A DNA stretch of 64,000 bases from Viscum album (Eukaryota > Streptophyta > Magnoliopsida > Santalales > Viscaceae). The notes under the pieces were generated by a model. That model was given only the letters and a program-made list of their open reading frames with translations, was not told the DNA's origin and ran no database searches. Where the stretch lies: assembly GCA_963277665.1 (NCBI GenBank), contig OY728160.1:52126605-52190604 (forward strand), read 5' to 3'. Positions 13,011-25,060 of the stretch are shown in pieces. The position numbers and the translations under genes are program-made. How positions within the stretch are numbered: position 1 is the stretch's first letter; each line of letters starts with the position of its first letter.

Positions 13011-13649
13011 CATTTATGATATAAATGAATGAATATAACTATAATCATAAAGTACATTATATATTCTTGAATGAATAACAATCATATCTATTTCCACTTT
13101 ATTGTTCGGATCCACCATAGTGGTTTTGATGAAAAAATATCACCTTTGGTGCCTTTGAGGTTATTGTTTGTCTCCAAAACCCCATAGATTAGTTCATTGG
13201 TTCGTAATGTTCAATGTTTACCTATAGTTGAACCAATGAAAATCATACTGAGGTTTGATAGAATATTTCCTTCCTTTTTTCACATTGGTGGGTTTCTCCT
13301 ATCGGCTATCATTGGCTAGGTTTCCTTCCCTTCTACACCTATATCATTTCATCATTCCCCTAATGAAATTTTATAGGTTCTTATTTACACACCTTTTATA
13401 AGTGAGGTGTACAAAATTCTTCACACAATTAGATTTCTCCATCAGAATACCAGGATAAACTCCACTTTCTTCTTCTAATCCTTGTGATACCCAAGAGATT
13501 CACTGATATAAATTCCAACTTTGAGGGAACATCATATTATTTTCTCATAGATATAAAAGTCTCATATTTCTAGGAATTTTTGTAGATTAGGTTTTAGTCC
13601 ATCAAAGATGAGATCAACCATTAATTTTGGGGTAACGATAAAAATAGAG

Positions 13650-13990
13650 GTGTGGGATTCATGTCTTGTAATTTTTTTTGCATATAACCCAATAAACACA
13701 TAATTGTTTTTGTATAAAATAAATCCCCTTCCATTTTAAGATGGATAGTGTGATCAAAATATTTATCAAAAATAATTTTACAGAAATCCTTCCACCCCAT
13801 TACTTTGATCTCTTACTTAGACGTTATATTTTTTATCAATGTCCACCATTGATCAGCTTCACCTTCCATGTGATAAATATCTAGTAGAACCTTCTATTCA
13901 ATAGACCATTGAAGGATTTAGAAGATCATTTCAATTATTTTGATCCATTGTTCCTTAATTAAGGGATCAAATGGCCCATTAAATGTCGAA
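13650..13990 (-). pseudogene. Element D gag remnant (Retrotrans_gag domain)
   Basis: Minus-strand frame reads FDPLIKEQWIKIIEMIF, then LLDIYHMEGEADQWWTLIKN and GWKDFCKIIFDKYFDHTIH. These match the conserved Ty3/gypsy capsid pattern (P..AE.W...IE..F, Y.L.GEA..WW, W..F...F...YFP). Stops interrupt it. No clear CCHC knuckle was found downstream (13270-13500). The stretch 13990-14720 holds the leader and N-terminal gag, too decayed to delimit. Confidence 0.7.
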
Positions 13991-14721
13991 AGGTTTTGTC
14001 ACAAGAAGATTTAGATTTTATATTTTTCTCCCTTGGGTGGATTTGAACACTCTTATTGATCAAATAATCTATTAAAAACCAAATTTAGTTGAGATATTAC
14101 CATTATTAAGTCCATGATTCATACTCTCATCAGATTCGGATTCCCATTAGGTTAGTCATTACATCTCTCTTCACATTGACTGTTTACCTGATGCCTTATA
14201 TATCCATCCATTGGCTATAAAAAAAAGAAAATTCGGGATTAGGATTTTTAAAAATTAAACACATAAATGGGAAATACAAATACATTAAAGGGATAACTTA
14301 TAAATTACATGTATTTCCATAACTTATGAATTTATTGGCAATAATCTATGTTATCCGTGATTTATTTCATAACATATACTCTTATAGGAATATTTTTATG
14401 CCCCTAATAATGGTTTGTAATGATATTATGAATTTACCAAAGCATATACCATGAGAGTGTGAGACATGGTGCACAGTAAGGATCATTCTCATGTACCATG
14501 TTACCCCGAGTCATGCCTATGGAACCATGTTAGAGTTGCTAACCCTAAGTATAAATGTGTTAGAACGACATCCACTTGTAGTAACCAGATAGGGATATTT
14601 TTTCATGATAAATAAAATACTATATATTTACCAAAATTTAGGGATGTTTTCTTATACAGTCTTATCTCTATGAATTAGCTAGATTTTTCTAATCCAAATA
14701 CAAAAAATAACTAAACCATTT

Positions 14722-14736
14722 CACTAATACCATCTC
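14722..14736 (-). other. Primer binding site of element D (initiator tRNA-Met), decayed
   Basis: Minus strand GATGGTATTAGTG resembles the chromovirus primer site TTGGTATCAGAGC. It directly follows the LTR end GGTTGTCA. Confidence 0.55.
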
Positions 14737-17377
14737 TGACAACCCTACTCATTATTACTCAATGATTCATGTTTTATTACATAAAATTACACCTAATACA
14801 CCCCAAATGATCATGAGGTGTCAGGTATTTTAGAATTAGGTACATTACCTAAAAAATAAATAACATAGGAAACATGAAATTATGGAACACTTCTTTAAAA
14901 TGATCATAAAAATCCAACAATGTTAAAACTGTGTGGGATAACTAGAGAACATATAGAAGGAACAAATGATCTATATAGCCCATGAATTGAATAAAAATGG
15001 AATATATAAAAAATGTAATAAAATTAGAATATAAATTGGCACAAAAAGATTAGGAATCATACACATGAATCATAAGACATGATATATCATGATAACATAT
15101 AGGTAATATGGAAAATATGGAAACAACGTAAAACATTACATCAAAGGACAAGGATAACAACTAATAAATAACAATGTAAAATGTAATGTAAAGGAATCAG
15201 GTTTAATATCTATCCTAAAATGATGTATCATGATAGTAAACATTACCATATGTATTGGAGTTCCATATAATTCTAGGCATACTTGTCACATTCATTTACA
15301 TATCATGCATAAGTGCGTTACATAGATAATAAAATAAGAATTCATCAATTATCATATTTTATTCCAAGATCAGGGAGTGTAGAATACATTCATGTAATTA
15401 AAAAATAATATATTTATATGTGTATAAATTTGAATACCCATGATATGACATAGGTAGGGTAGTCACTAAATAATTGTTTTGGAATAGAAAATAACTGAAA
15501 AATTTCGGCAGCCTGACGACATCACATAAAAAATCATAAAATGGGTTGATGATAACGAAAAGGGTACCCTGCAATTTGGACATCATATGGTAATTTATAT
15601 GGACTTTTAAGGACATATATCATTATTATTTAATGGAAATATAATGTATATTTTTATAAAATATATAGATTGAAGAATAGAAAGGAAGAACTCTTATAAA
15701 ATTTTGGGATTGTAACATGAGTACCTCGGAGGGATTATTGAGAGCGAAAGGGGCCTAAAATAATTTATAAATCATTATAGAACTATAGGTAAGGATAAAA
15801 AACACCCCATATCATTAGGAATTAAAAATTCATGTGCACAAATTAGAAGATATGTATGAATAAAAGTGAGAAGGAGAGGATCCCTTACCTTAAGAGTATC
15901 TTACCAAAATCTTGAAAGGGGATTCTAGAGAGATTAGGCGAACCATGGGAGGAATATATAGATATGTTTAAAGATTAAGGTAATTATACAAGGATTTTAA
16001 GTGATGATAAATGGGAGATTTGGTTCGTTTATATATGAAATGAGAGGGAAATTCATTAATACTTCACAAACATAGCGTCTGGACTATATATAATAAAATA
16101 TTAAAAAAAACAATCATTCCCATATGTTTTCCAAATATTCTTAATAATTGACGTTTTATTGAATATTGTATTAGGAAAGGGAAAAAATATTTATATACTA
16201 CCCTTTTCATATGTGGAGGTGAGTCACACATTTATATAAATGAATTTAAAATCATTAAATATTTTATATGATTTGGAGGATTCATAATGGTTTTATGAAA
16301 TTAATAAAACAATAATAAAATCTCATTATTTAAAGTGGAAAACATATATTTTGCATAGGACACCCATTATAGTATTTATTACATCATTTTTTGGATAATA
16401 ATGATGTCGTAAAACACACTGTATATTTATACAGTATATAATTTGTACCCAATAATTAGAATGTATAAGAAAATTATTAAAAATTAACCATTGGATAATT
16501 TCAACATTATGTTTCCAAAAATAATAGTAATTATAACTCAAAAAATTGTAAATTTTTTAATTTTATATTTTAATACATAATAACTTATAATTAATGAAAA
16601 TAATGGGTTTTTGTAAATAACAGTTTTTGAACTCTAATATAAAATTACATTTGAATTCATAAAAACTATATGATCATCTATATTTAATAAAAACAATTTA
16701 ATAATAATATTTTCTTCAAATATTACTTATTTCATAAATCTATTAATTCATCAGAATATATTTATTAATTGAGTTGAATATCAACAAAAAAATACCATTT
16801 GTTCATTAAAAATCATTTACAATATAAAAATAATATAATGAAAATATATTCATTATTTTATAAAAAATGATTTACATATTGATATTTCTAGGGTATTGAT
16901 AAATATCCCATTAATACACTATCATACTCTCTATGAGTATGGTCTGTGATGTTGGGGTGTTAATAGGGCCATTTGAGAAACATGGTTTTGTCCGTGATCT
17001 TGATGAGCTAGAACTTCTCTTGTAAATGGTTTCAGTCATACATAAGTTAATGGATATCAATTTATGATTAGTCTAGGAAAAAAATAAATTATATCTTCAT
17101 TTTAATTTCATATAATTGGGTTTCATAGGGTACGATCCTACTGGTTGAGGATATTATATCCATTGTCTATATCAAATTCTTTTGTTAAATTCTGATATTT
17201 ACACTAGTAATGTGATCACTATTCAACGAATGTATTATCAAAGGTCATGATACACAATGTTCATTTAAATCCAATTGTAAATAATAAAATATAATAATTA
17301 CATGTTTTTTCTATAACCATAATTTATTTAATTAAATATAATGGGAAGTTTTATTCATAACACTTCTGGTCGTTACA
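14737..17377 (-). repeat. Element D 5' LTR
   Basis: Starts (minus strand, at 17377) TGTAACGACCAGAAGTG and ends GGTTGTCA at 14737; 2641 bp. It pairs with 6055-9679, with many substitutions and indels, so the insertion is old. It contains one copy of the GGCAGCCTGACGACATCAC block near 15510. Confidence 0.8.
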
Positions 17378-17789
17378 TGCAGGGTGACCATGTGGTGGTG
17401 TATGGATCTTACTAACACTAACCACATAATAATTCCAAAAACCATTAACTAGATCATGAGGAATTAATTAATTAGAATAAATTTCAGTATCACTATCTTA
17501 TTTAGGATATGTTTATGATCTACACATACCACCAAATATTATGTTCTATATTCTCTTAGAAGGATCTAAACCTGATGCAATAATGATGGATCATGTACAT
17601 TAATGTGTTTGGATTCGATATTTTTAAAATGCCTTATAATGGAAATGTTTTTAATGATGAATTAAATAGTATGTTTCTAACCCAGTCTCAGGAGGATTCT
17701 AGTGATGATTGGGTTTCAATGATTATTTTATCTGAGAAGCACTTAGAGGAAAAACAAGAGAAATGGGATTTGATTCTGGATAAAAAACA
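17378..17789 (+). pseudogene. Element H RNase H, second half, and linker
   Basis: Continues the pol reading broken at 6054. QGDHVVVYGSY matches the VLMQ.G.VVAY.SR block; YTYHQILCSIFS followed by KDLNLMQ (about 17520-17580) matches TDHKSLKYIFTQKDLNLRQRRW; and PYNGNVFNDELNSMF (inside the open stretch 17593-17814) matches the PGKANVVADALSR end of RNase H. The open stretch is therefore a relic and not a host gene. It ends where A2 starts, and the reading resumes at 35391. Confidence 0.75.
17785..17789. repeat. Target site duplication of A2, left copy
   Basis: AAACA directly before the LTR start TGTAACGTCCC; it matches ATACA at 35386-35390 in four of five bases. Confidence 0.65.
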
Positions 17790-20004
17790 TGTAACGTCCC
17801 GTGTATTTATTTAATTACACTTTTCATATCTATTAATATTTATGAATAAGATATTAATTATATTTTAAATAGTAAACTTTGTTTGATAGCGTACTAGACA
17901 TGCGACAATAAGTTTCTTTGAAACCCTCTATTGCACACAACTTTGAGTTATACCAAAAAGTAATATAATAATATTATTATTTTAAATGGTAGTTAACACA
18001 TAGCCATTATATTAATGGAAATGAAAATACCTAACTAAATTAATTTTACAAATGTTGGTTAAATATATTTACATTTATGCAACAAATTTTAGAATTCTAA
18101 AACAAAAATGAATATGATTTTAAGCATGAAATACTCTAATATTCTTTAAAAACTTGATTTAACACCTCTTGATGAAGAACCCTTTTTAATATAATTTTAT
18201 CACTTTTATATGTTACATTTGACAAAATAACTTTTTATTTAGAAGAGGGACATTAAAATTTATTTTAGGAACATTTTAGGTATTTTTCAGATAATGTTTA
18301 TTTTTAATGAATAGTGAAAAATACTAAAATTTAAGTCAAAAAAATCTGTTCACCTAATTTATTTCTATGATTTTGTTTTCATTTTAATTGGTTTTAAAGT
18401 TTAATTAGATTATATTTTTATCATTTAATATAATTTTGGACATTAGAATTAATTTAACTTTGAAATTGGACATAAACACGTGTTAATCTTTTGGTGGTTT
18501 TTATTTCTTAAAAAAAACTTTTTTTGGTTTTGACATAGAATTAATTTTAAATTAATTTTTGTAAATTCTGAGTTTTCAATTTTGAAAAATGGATTCCATA
18601 TTTGGTATCAGGATTTACAAATTTTTTAAATAGGAACCTTTAATTTTCTGACATTATTAATAGTAACTTGAGTAAATATTTTATTTACCATGGTTAAAGC
18701 GTAAATCTTGTAAATAAAAATAAACAATAATATTAGAATAATATTAAATTACCCAAAAACATGTACTAACCTTATTTGATGAGATATGTCTGACCATGGT
18801 CATACAAGGGTCTATTTTAGGACCCCATGGAGCCACTTGTGAGTGAAAATGACATATAATTACTTTTAATTTAATGTTAAGGAAAAAATAACCTAAACAT
18901 GTATCTTTTACTAAAATAATTTTTCTATAGGGTTATATAAGTTAAAATTTAGACTATAAAAAGTCATTATAAAAGTAAAAATATTTCTTAAATCATGTTA
19001 TTTTATTTATAATTTTTATACATTAAATAAATAAATATATTTATGACACCATGATGATGTAGTGATTAAATATTAATGAATTATTTAAATAAATGAGATT
19101 ATAAATATTAATAGAAATTTATTTTTAAACTTTTTATGCCATTAATGAATTTTAGGGATGATTATAACATTTTACCTTTTAATTTATTATTTTTTCTCAA
19201 AATAATAATGTATTTATGGTTTCTTAAAAAGTCATGACATGAATTGTAAAAATATTGACATACATGAGTTTTTAAAGAAAATACTATTATATTAAATGAT
19301 ATAATAGTCCAAAAAATATTAGATTCGACCAAATGATTATGATAATGTTTTAAATTTCATTAATTAACCACTTTCGGTTCTATTTTCAATTTACGGTAAC
19401 TATATTCACTATATAGTATGAATATAAAAGAAGACATGGTAATAGTTATATAAGTTTACTGAGGGTTAAAGCTAAAAGATAAGGTTAATTTTATGTTTTA
19501 AACATGTCTAAACCCAACCATATGAGATAATTTCAACCCATACACATCTTATATTATAAATATATCACTTTTTCTGTCATTATAATTCTAAAATCAATTA
19601 ATAATCAAATAATATTTTCAAACATTCATGAAGTGCCCCTCCCCCTCTTATGAAAGGATACCACCTCTAAACCTTACTCACACCCCTCAATCCACCTTTT
19701 ATTGTCTAAAACCTACATAAATAATCTCCCAAAATCCCCATTTTATCTTAGAGGCCTCAAATTCAGCATAAGGATATTAAATAAGGTCTTTTAGATTAAA
19801 TAAAATGGAGTTACCCGATTTGAGGAAATGTTATCTCTCAAGATTCTTTCATTTATTTTCCTTCTCCAACCCCCTAAACAATCATTATTAATTAATTTAA
19901 AAAAACACCTGTATATTAAATATTCTAGGTTGTTTATATGATATGTATTCTAACTACACATACACAAACGTCCATCCAATGAATTTTGATCATATTATTT
20001 ATAT

Positions 20005-20418
20005 GGACGACGAACTATTACCTCACGAAATGATGATTATTCAATTATCTCCTACCACATCACAAGGCTTCCATTATTATAGAACTGTATTTATATGATA
20101 TATATTATTTTTATATTACCTTATTGATTCTGTAATTTATATTTACAACATACCTATATTCATTTCATGAGGTGTAAACATGATAATTTTATTTCAGGAA
20201 GCGTGGAGTTCCTCCCACTCAAAGTTATATGACTCATTCATGCCATACATTGAATGTATAAAGGATGAAATTAATTTAATTATGTATAATATATAAAATA
20301 TTATAATTTAATTTAATTATAATATACCTATGTATCATTATTTTTTCATTTCATTAAATATGACATAGAAATGAAAGTATCATTCAAGCGTACGTACGGC
20401 TTACCGTCTCCATGAACG
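20005..20418 (+). promoter_or_regulatory. Leader hairpin array, A2 5' LTR (decayed)
   Basis: Three modules match those of A1: TTACCTCACGAAATGATG (about 20017-20040), CAGGAAGCGTGG...CCTCCCACTC (about 20190-20230) and the clearest at 20381-20418, where CGTACGTACGG, CTTACCGTCTC and CATGAACG are kept but the left stem arm is mutated to CATTCAAG. Spacing is about 190 bp. Confidence 0.6.
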
Positions 20419-21756
20419 GTGCATTTCATTTATTATCTCCAAATGTTACGGAAAATTATAAATAAATATATAATGGATATATATTATAAATATATGAATA
20501 ATATTCTTGAGATAATTTAATTTTGACCACATGGATAAATTGTAATTATAAAAAGATCATTTTTGACTCAAGTACCCAATATCGACAAAAACATCGATAC
20601 TAACTTAAAAAATTATGTAATTTTTATTAAGTGGTGATAATTGATATAAAAAGAATAATAAACTTGAAAAAGGTTCTTAAGTATGAATAAATTACCTTAT
20701 ATTTATTATTTAGGAAATTAAATAACGAACGAGTCCAACCAGACATGAGGTAAGGGAACTTCTTAAACTAATTTCCATTATTTGGATTGATCATCTACTT
20801 ATTGATTATGTTGTGCTATGAATATGTGTGAATAAAATCTAATTGTTTTACATTAATATCCACTTATATTGGGTGTATTTTTATTTGTCACACATAATTA
20901 TGTCATTGATTTATCCTTAATCTAATGATACAATATTTGTAAGGGACTTCGTCTCAAACTCCTTTCATTGAGGCATTTATTGATATTATGCTCCTTTATT
21001 ACTTTATATGGTGCATATACTTCCCTTTGACATATTATATCATGAATATTTTTATTCTCAAGATATTATACGTTTTGTTTAATGTTATTCCTTAATTATT
21101 TTTATTCATGTGTTTCTCAAATGGTAAGAGACACTTTAACACAAACATAATTTTAAATGCTTTAATGATTAATTCATTTAAAACCTTCTATTTCATGTCC
21201 ATATTTGAAAAATCATTTTTAAGATTTTATTTATATGGAATTGATTGTTTATAAATTATAATTTATTTCAAATGTTTCAATGTGGTATGGGACACTTTGA
21301 TTCAAAATTTTCTTTATTAAATATTTTTAATGGTTTTGGAAATGTGTTGTATATTTTTATATCTTCAAAAGGTCTCTTATGGTTACAGTGTTGAAATGAT
21401 TTTTTTCCATTATACTTGTTTTATGTTTTATGAATATATAATGTTAGTTGGAAATTTTACGGGTGGTTACGTGATAAACCATATGACAGTTGGTTCCATG
21501 GTAAACCAAGGATGAGTGGTTACGTTATAACCTCCAATGCATTGGGTATGGAAGTCAGTCACATGACTATTCCATTTAGTGATATATATGGATGTAGAAC
21601 GTATGGTTATTCCATTTAAATATTTTTATTTTCCATGATACCTTTATATTCTATAGGTTTCTTTCTATAGGTTTTATGGTAATCTTTTGGTTAGAAAAAA
21701 TTTTAATCAATGAGCTTATCTTCAGCGAAGTGTTTTTTCTACTTTTTTAAGGTGAA

Positions 21757-21761
21757 AAGTA
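21757..21761. repeat. Target site duplication of element B, left copy
   Basis: AAGTA; the right copy is ATGTA at 28107-28111 (four of five match). The A2 3' LTR near 35000-35012 preserves the uninterrupted site (GAAAAGTGTTACTTT). Confidence 0.75.
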
Positions 21762-22433
21762 TGCCAGGACCCGTCCTCAGGGCTCGTGTCGTGACTACCC
21801 CAAGCCCGCCTTCCATAGGCCAGGGGCTGGCGACTAGCACTATGGCGTAAATCCCAGTAAACAGGGAAGGCATTGCCTTTGTAAAGTAAACATACACCAC
21901 CAAGCAAGCAAGCAGAAGAAGTAAACACTAGAAGAAAACTGGGTACAACAGTAAGTGCATAAATTAAAGGGGGCCGGTAATACAAGCCCAACTGTAAAGT
22001 ACAATTGAAAGGGAAAAAACAGCAAATGAAAGAAAAATCCGCAGCGTCGAACCGTCCTCTGGAAGTCCCACCTGAAGGGTGAGTAAAGATAGCCTTCATA
22101 GCTCCTTGGTCCAGCCGTCCGCTCCGAGTACACCCCGCCCAGTGGTCCACCTCTAGGTACCGTACTGCACCGCAAACCTCAACCACGATCAGCACTGTCT
22201 GTCGTCTGCAACCAACATAACATAGTGCGAGCATAGCCCGTGCAGGGGTGAGTATAAGCTACTCATTAGGGACCCCGAGACCCCCGAAGGTCCCCCAGAA
22301 TCCACAAAGGATAACCCACAAAGGAAAGATACAATCACGAAGTAACATCCAACACTACTTAGGTATATGCCCATACATATACCTATGTTATCAATCCCAG
22401 ATCAGCTCCAACATCCGAGCCCAAGTGCAACCC

Positions 22434-22529
22434 AGTCCACACAAGAAAAACATACCCAGTCCACAAAGGAAAGCACAACATAGTCCACACAGGAAAGCAC
22501 AAGTCAGTCCACACAGGAAAGCACAACCC
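22434..22529. repeat. 24-bp tandem repeat, four units, in B
   Basis: AGTCCACA starts at 22434, 22458, 22482 and 22506, each followed by an AGGAAAGCACAA-like tail. Because 24 is a multiple of three, it gives false repetitive ORFs (8-residue SPHRKAQ-like repeats). The array recurs in mirror image near 23185-23280 and again near 26250-26345. Confidence 0.8.
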
Positions 22530-22619
22530 AATCATCTTGATGTTAAGGGTTGGAAGTCAAGACATAGCTCACACAGGAATACATCATCGAAAAGGAGAAA
22601 GAGATGATCAGATATAGAT

Positions 22620-22880
22620 AATGAATCATCTAAGCTGGGACCCACATAGGATAAAAGACCAGCTGTCTTTATTGATTCATCTATGCTGGGACCCACATAG
22701 GATACAAGACCAGCACTGAATCATCTATGTTGGGACCGACATAGGATACAAGACCAGCAGTCTTTATTGATTCATCTATGCTGGGACCCACATAGGATAC
22801 AAGACCAGCACTGAATCATCTAAGCTGGGACCCACATAGGATACAAGACCAGCAGTCTTCATTGATTCATCTGTGCTGGG
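22620..22880. repeat. Alternating 51/44-bp tandem repeat at the palindrome centre
   Basis: TGGGACC(C/G)ACATAGGATA-type units start at 22636, 22687, 22731, 22782, 22826 and 22877, spacings 51, 44, 51, 44, 51: a 95-bp higher-order unit of two halves, both starting from GATTCATCTA/GAATCATCTA. The array continues inverted in the right arm to about 23095. Confidence 0.8.
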
Positions 22881-24613
22881 ACCCAGCTTAGATGATTCAG
22901 TGCTGGTCTTGTATCCTATGTGGGTCCCAAGATAGATGAATCAATAAAGACTGTTGGTCTTGTATCCTATGTCGGTCCTAGCTTAGATGATTCAGTGTTG
23001 GTCTTGTATCCTATGTCGGTCCCAGCATAGATGAATCAAGGAAGAATGCTGGTCTTGTATCCTATGTGGGTCCCAGCTTAGATGATTCAGTATCTATATC
23101 TGATAATCTCTTTCACCTTTTCGATGATGTATTCCTGTGTGAGCGGAGTCTTGACTTCCAACCCTTAACATCAAGATGATTGGGCTGTGCTTTCCTGTGT
23201 GGACTGAGTTGTTCTTTCCTGTGTGGGCTATGTTGTGCTTTCCTTTGTGGACTGGGTATGTTTTTCCTGTGTGGATTGGGTTGCACTTGGGCTCGGATGT
23301 TGGAGCTGATCTGGGATTGATAACTTAGGTATATGTTTGGGCATATACCTAAGTAGTGTTGGATGTTACTTCGTGATTGTATCTTTCCTTTTTGGGTTAT
23401 CCTTTGTGGATTCTGGGAGACCTTCGGGGGTCTCGGGGTCCCTAAGTAGTAGCTTATACTCACCCCTGCATGGGCTATGCCCGCACTATGTTGTGTTGGT
23501 TGCAGATGACAGACAGTACTGATCGTGGTCGAGGGTTGCGGAGGAGGACGGTACCTGGAGGTGGACCATTGGGCGGGGTGTACTCGAAGCGGATGGCTGG
23601 ACCAAGGAGCTATTGAGGCCATCTGTACTCACCCTTCAGGTGGGACTTCCAGAGGACGGTTCGATGCTGTGGATTTTTCTTTCAGTGGCTGTTTTTCCCC
23701 TTTCAGTTGTACTTTACAGTTGGGCTTGTATTTCCGACCCCCTTTACTTTCTGCACATACTGTTGTACCCAATTTTCTTCTAGTGTTTACTTCTTCTTCT
23801 TGCTTGCTCGGTGGTGTATATTTACTTTACAAAGGAAATGCCTTCCCTGTTTACTAGGATTTTCGCCTTGGTGCTAGCCGCCAGCCCCTGGCCTATGGAA
23901 GGCGGGCTTGGGGTAGTCACGACACGGGCCCCGAGGACGGGTCATGACAAATAATAATAATCCACAGACCAACTTTTTAATTAGTTGGTCCGCGTTCATG
24001 CCTTTAAGGGAAACAAACATGGAGTATTATCTTTTTCAAAACAACTCTTACCTCGTCGTAGTCGTCAGATGAGTTCTTCGCAGAATTGATCGTCGCGGTA
24101 AGAGGTGATTGTCGCATCGCGGAAGGGCGTCGCGTCATCGCAGAAGGGCGTCGTGTTGACGATCTCAACGGACGATCGAAGATTTGTCGCAGGGAAAGAA
24201 CGTCTCAGAAGAACGTCGTGGGAGAAGAATCGTCGGTGTCGCGGTACTTGGCGTCACATCGTTGATCTCCGAGGGCTCGGCGTTCTTCACGTTCTTCGCA
24301 TTATTCGCGTTCTTCACGTTCTTCGCAAAGGAGGTTGAAGGACTTAAGGTTTTTGTCAAATCCTCCCAACGAACAAACCTCAATAAGACTGGTGTGTTGG
24401 TCTTATTTTATTAACATGCCAATAAATTGAAAAACAAACTAAGTAACGACCCATTAATTCATAGAATTAATTCAATGAATAAACCGCCTAATTAATAGGA
24501 GTGTTTAATTGTGTAAGGAAACACCCAAGTTGACTTTCATTTAATTGGGGTTTTCGCAGGTGTGTTACTTAGTGGAAAAAAACGGTGGGGCTCGTGCGGG
24601 CCCCACCCCACAA

Positions 24614-24638
24614 ATATCCTACCAAGAGGGTAGGATAT
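24614..24638. repeat. Perfect 10-bp stem-loop in the B LTR
   Basis: ATATCCTACC-AAGAG-GGTAGGATAT, repeated identically in the other LTR at 27677-27701. Two more short hairpins occur in this LTR half: GACCAACT/AGTTGGTC (clear at about 27028-27052) and ATCGGTGC/GCACCGAT (about 24838-24873). Confidence 0.7.
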
Positions 24639-25044
24639 TTTGAATTGCACCCTATCCGCTTCAACTCAGATTAAGCAGCTTTAAGTGGCTTTTAATTGGG
24701 TTAAAGTGAAATAAAATAAAGTTTGAAGAACCACATTATTTTATTTCTTAACTTAAAGCCCAAAAATTAAAAACCACACCCATGAAAACGCAACTCCGAA
24801 AGAGGCGTTTCTAAGAAACAACTGGCGCTGCGATTCCATCGGTGCCCTCAGAATTCGATTCCGAGCACCGATTCAAAAGTTAGAAAAACCCGCTCATTCG
24901 TTCACTGAACGTACTCAAGCCAAACTTCGGGACATGATTACGGGCACACCGGGACTCGGAATCAGGTTCCGTCAAGAATTATATTCTTGTAAAATTCCAA
25001 AGAAAATTAAGAAAAATATTTCTTGAAATTTACGGGTCTTTACA

Positions 25045-25060
25045 TTACTCCCACCATAGG
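25045..25060 (-). other. Polypurine tract of element B
   Basis: Minus strand CCTATGGTGGGAGTAA directly before the LTR start TGTAAAGACCCG. Confidence 0.7.

Larger units (their letters stand above)
6055..17377 (-). mobile_element. Element D: full-order but decayed Tekay-type chromovirus
   Basis: An 11.3 kb minus-strand element: 5' LTR 14737-17377, primer site 14722-14736, gag, protease, RT, RNase H, integrase, chromodomain, polypurine tract 9680-9694, 3' LTR 6055-9679. The LTR begins TGTAACGACC at the 17377 end. Flanks TACAT (6050-6054) and TGCAG (17378-17382) agree at three of five bases, both differences from TGCAT-like sequence being plausible decay. It splits H's RNase H. No reading frame is intact. 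Confidence 0.85.
21762..23949. repeat. 2.2 kb palindrome inside the B LTR
   Basis: Left arm 21762-22880 (1119 bp) and right arm 22882-23949 (1068 bp) are inverted copies. Outer ends read TGCCAGGACCCGTCC and, at the other side, GGACGGGTCATGACA; the centre is CTGGG-A-CCCAG at 22876-22886 with virtually no spacer. Most of the arm sequence pairs with scattered mismatches. A third copy in the right-arm orientation lies at 25944-27011 (1068 bp). Confidence 0.85.
21762..25044 (-). repeat. Element B 3' LTR
   Basis: Minus strand: begins TGTAAAGACCCGTAAATTTC at 25044 and ends GACGGGTCCTGGCA at 21762; 3283 bp. It has three parts: L (25044-23950), an inverted block C (23949-22882) and its mirror C' (22880-21762). 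C' is in the usual sense, with a CTCACC...TTGCAG motif and the GACGGGTC(G)TGACA-like LTR end typical of Tekay LTRs. L has a splice-donor-like CGAG/GTAAGAGTT (about 24050) and 9-bp TTCTTCGCG-like repeats (about 24285-24330). ORFs here are shadows. Confidence 0.8.

Noticed and set aside
17593..17814. 73-codon ORF as a small gene
   Set aside because: It is the end of the H RNase H plus linker and runs into the A2 LTR.
21722..23857. Many ORFs of 60-170 codons on both strands, some with repetitive SPHRKAQ-like peptides
   Set aside because: They lie in the B LTR palindrome; the same peptides recur on both strands because of the inverted arms, and the repeats come from a 24-bp tandem array. GC-rich LTR sequence keeps frames open by chance.
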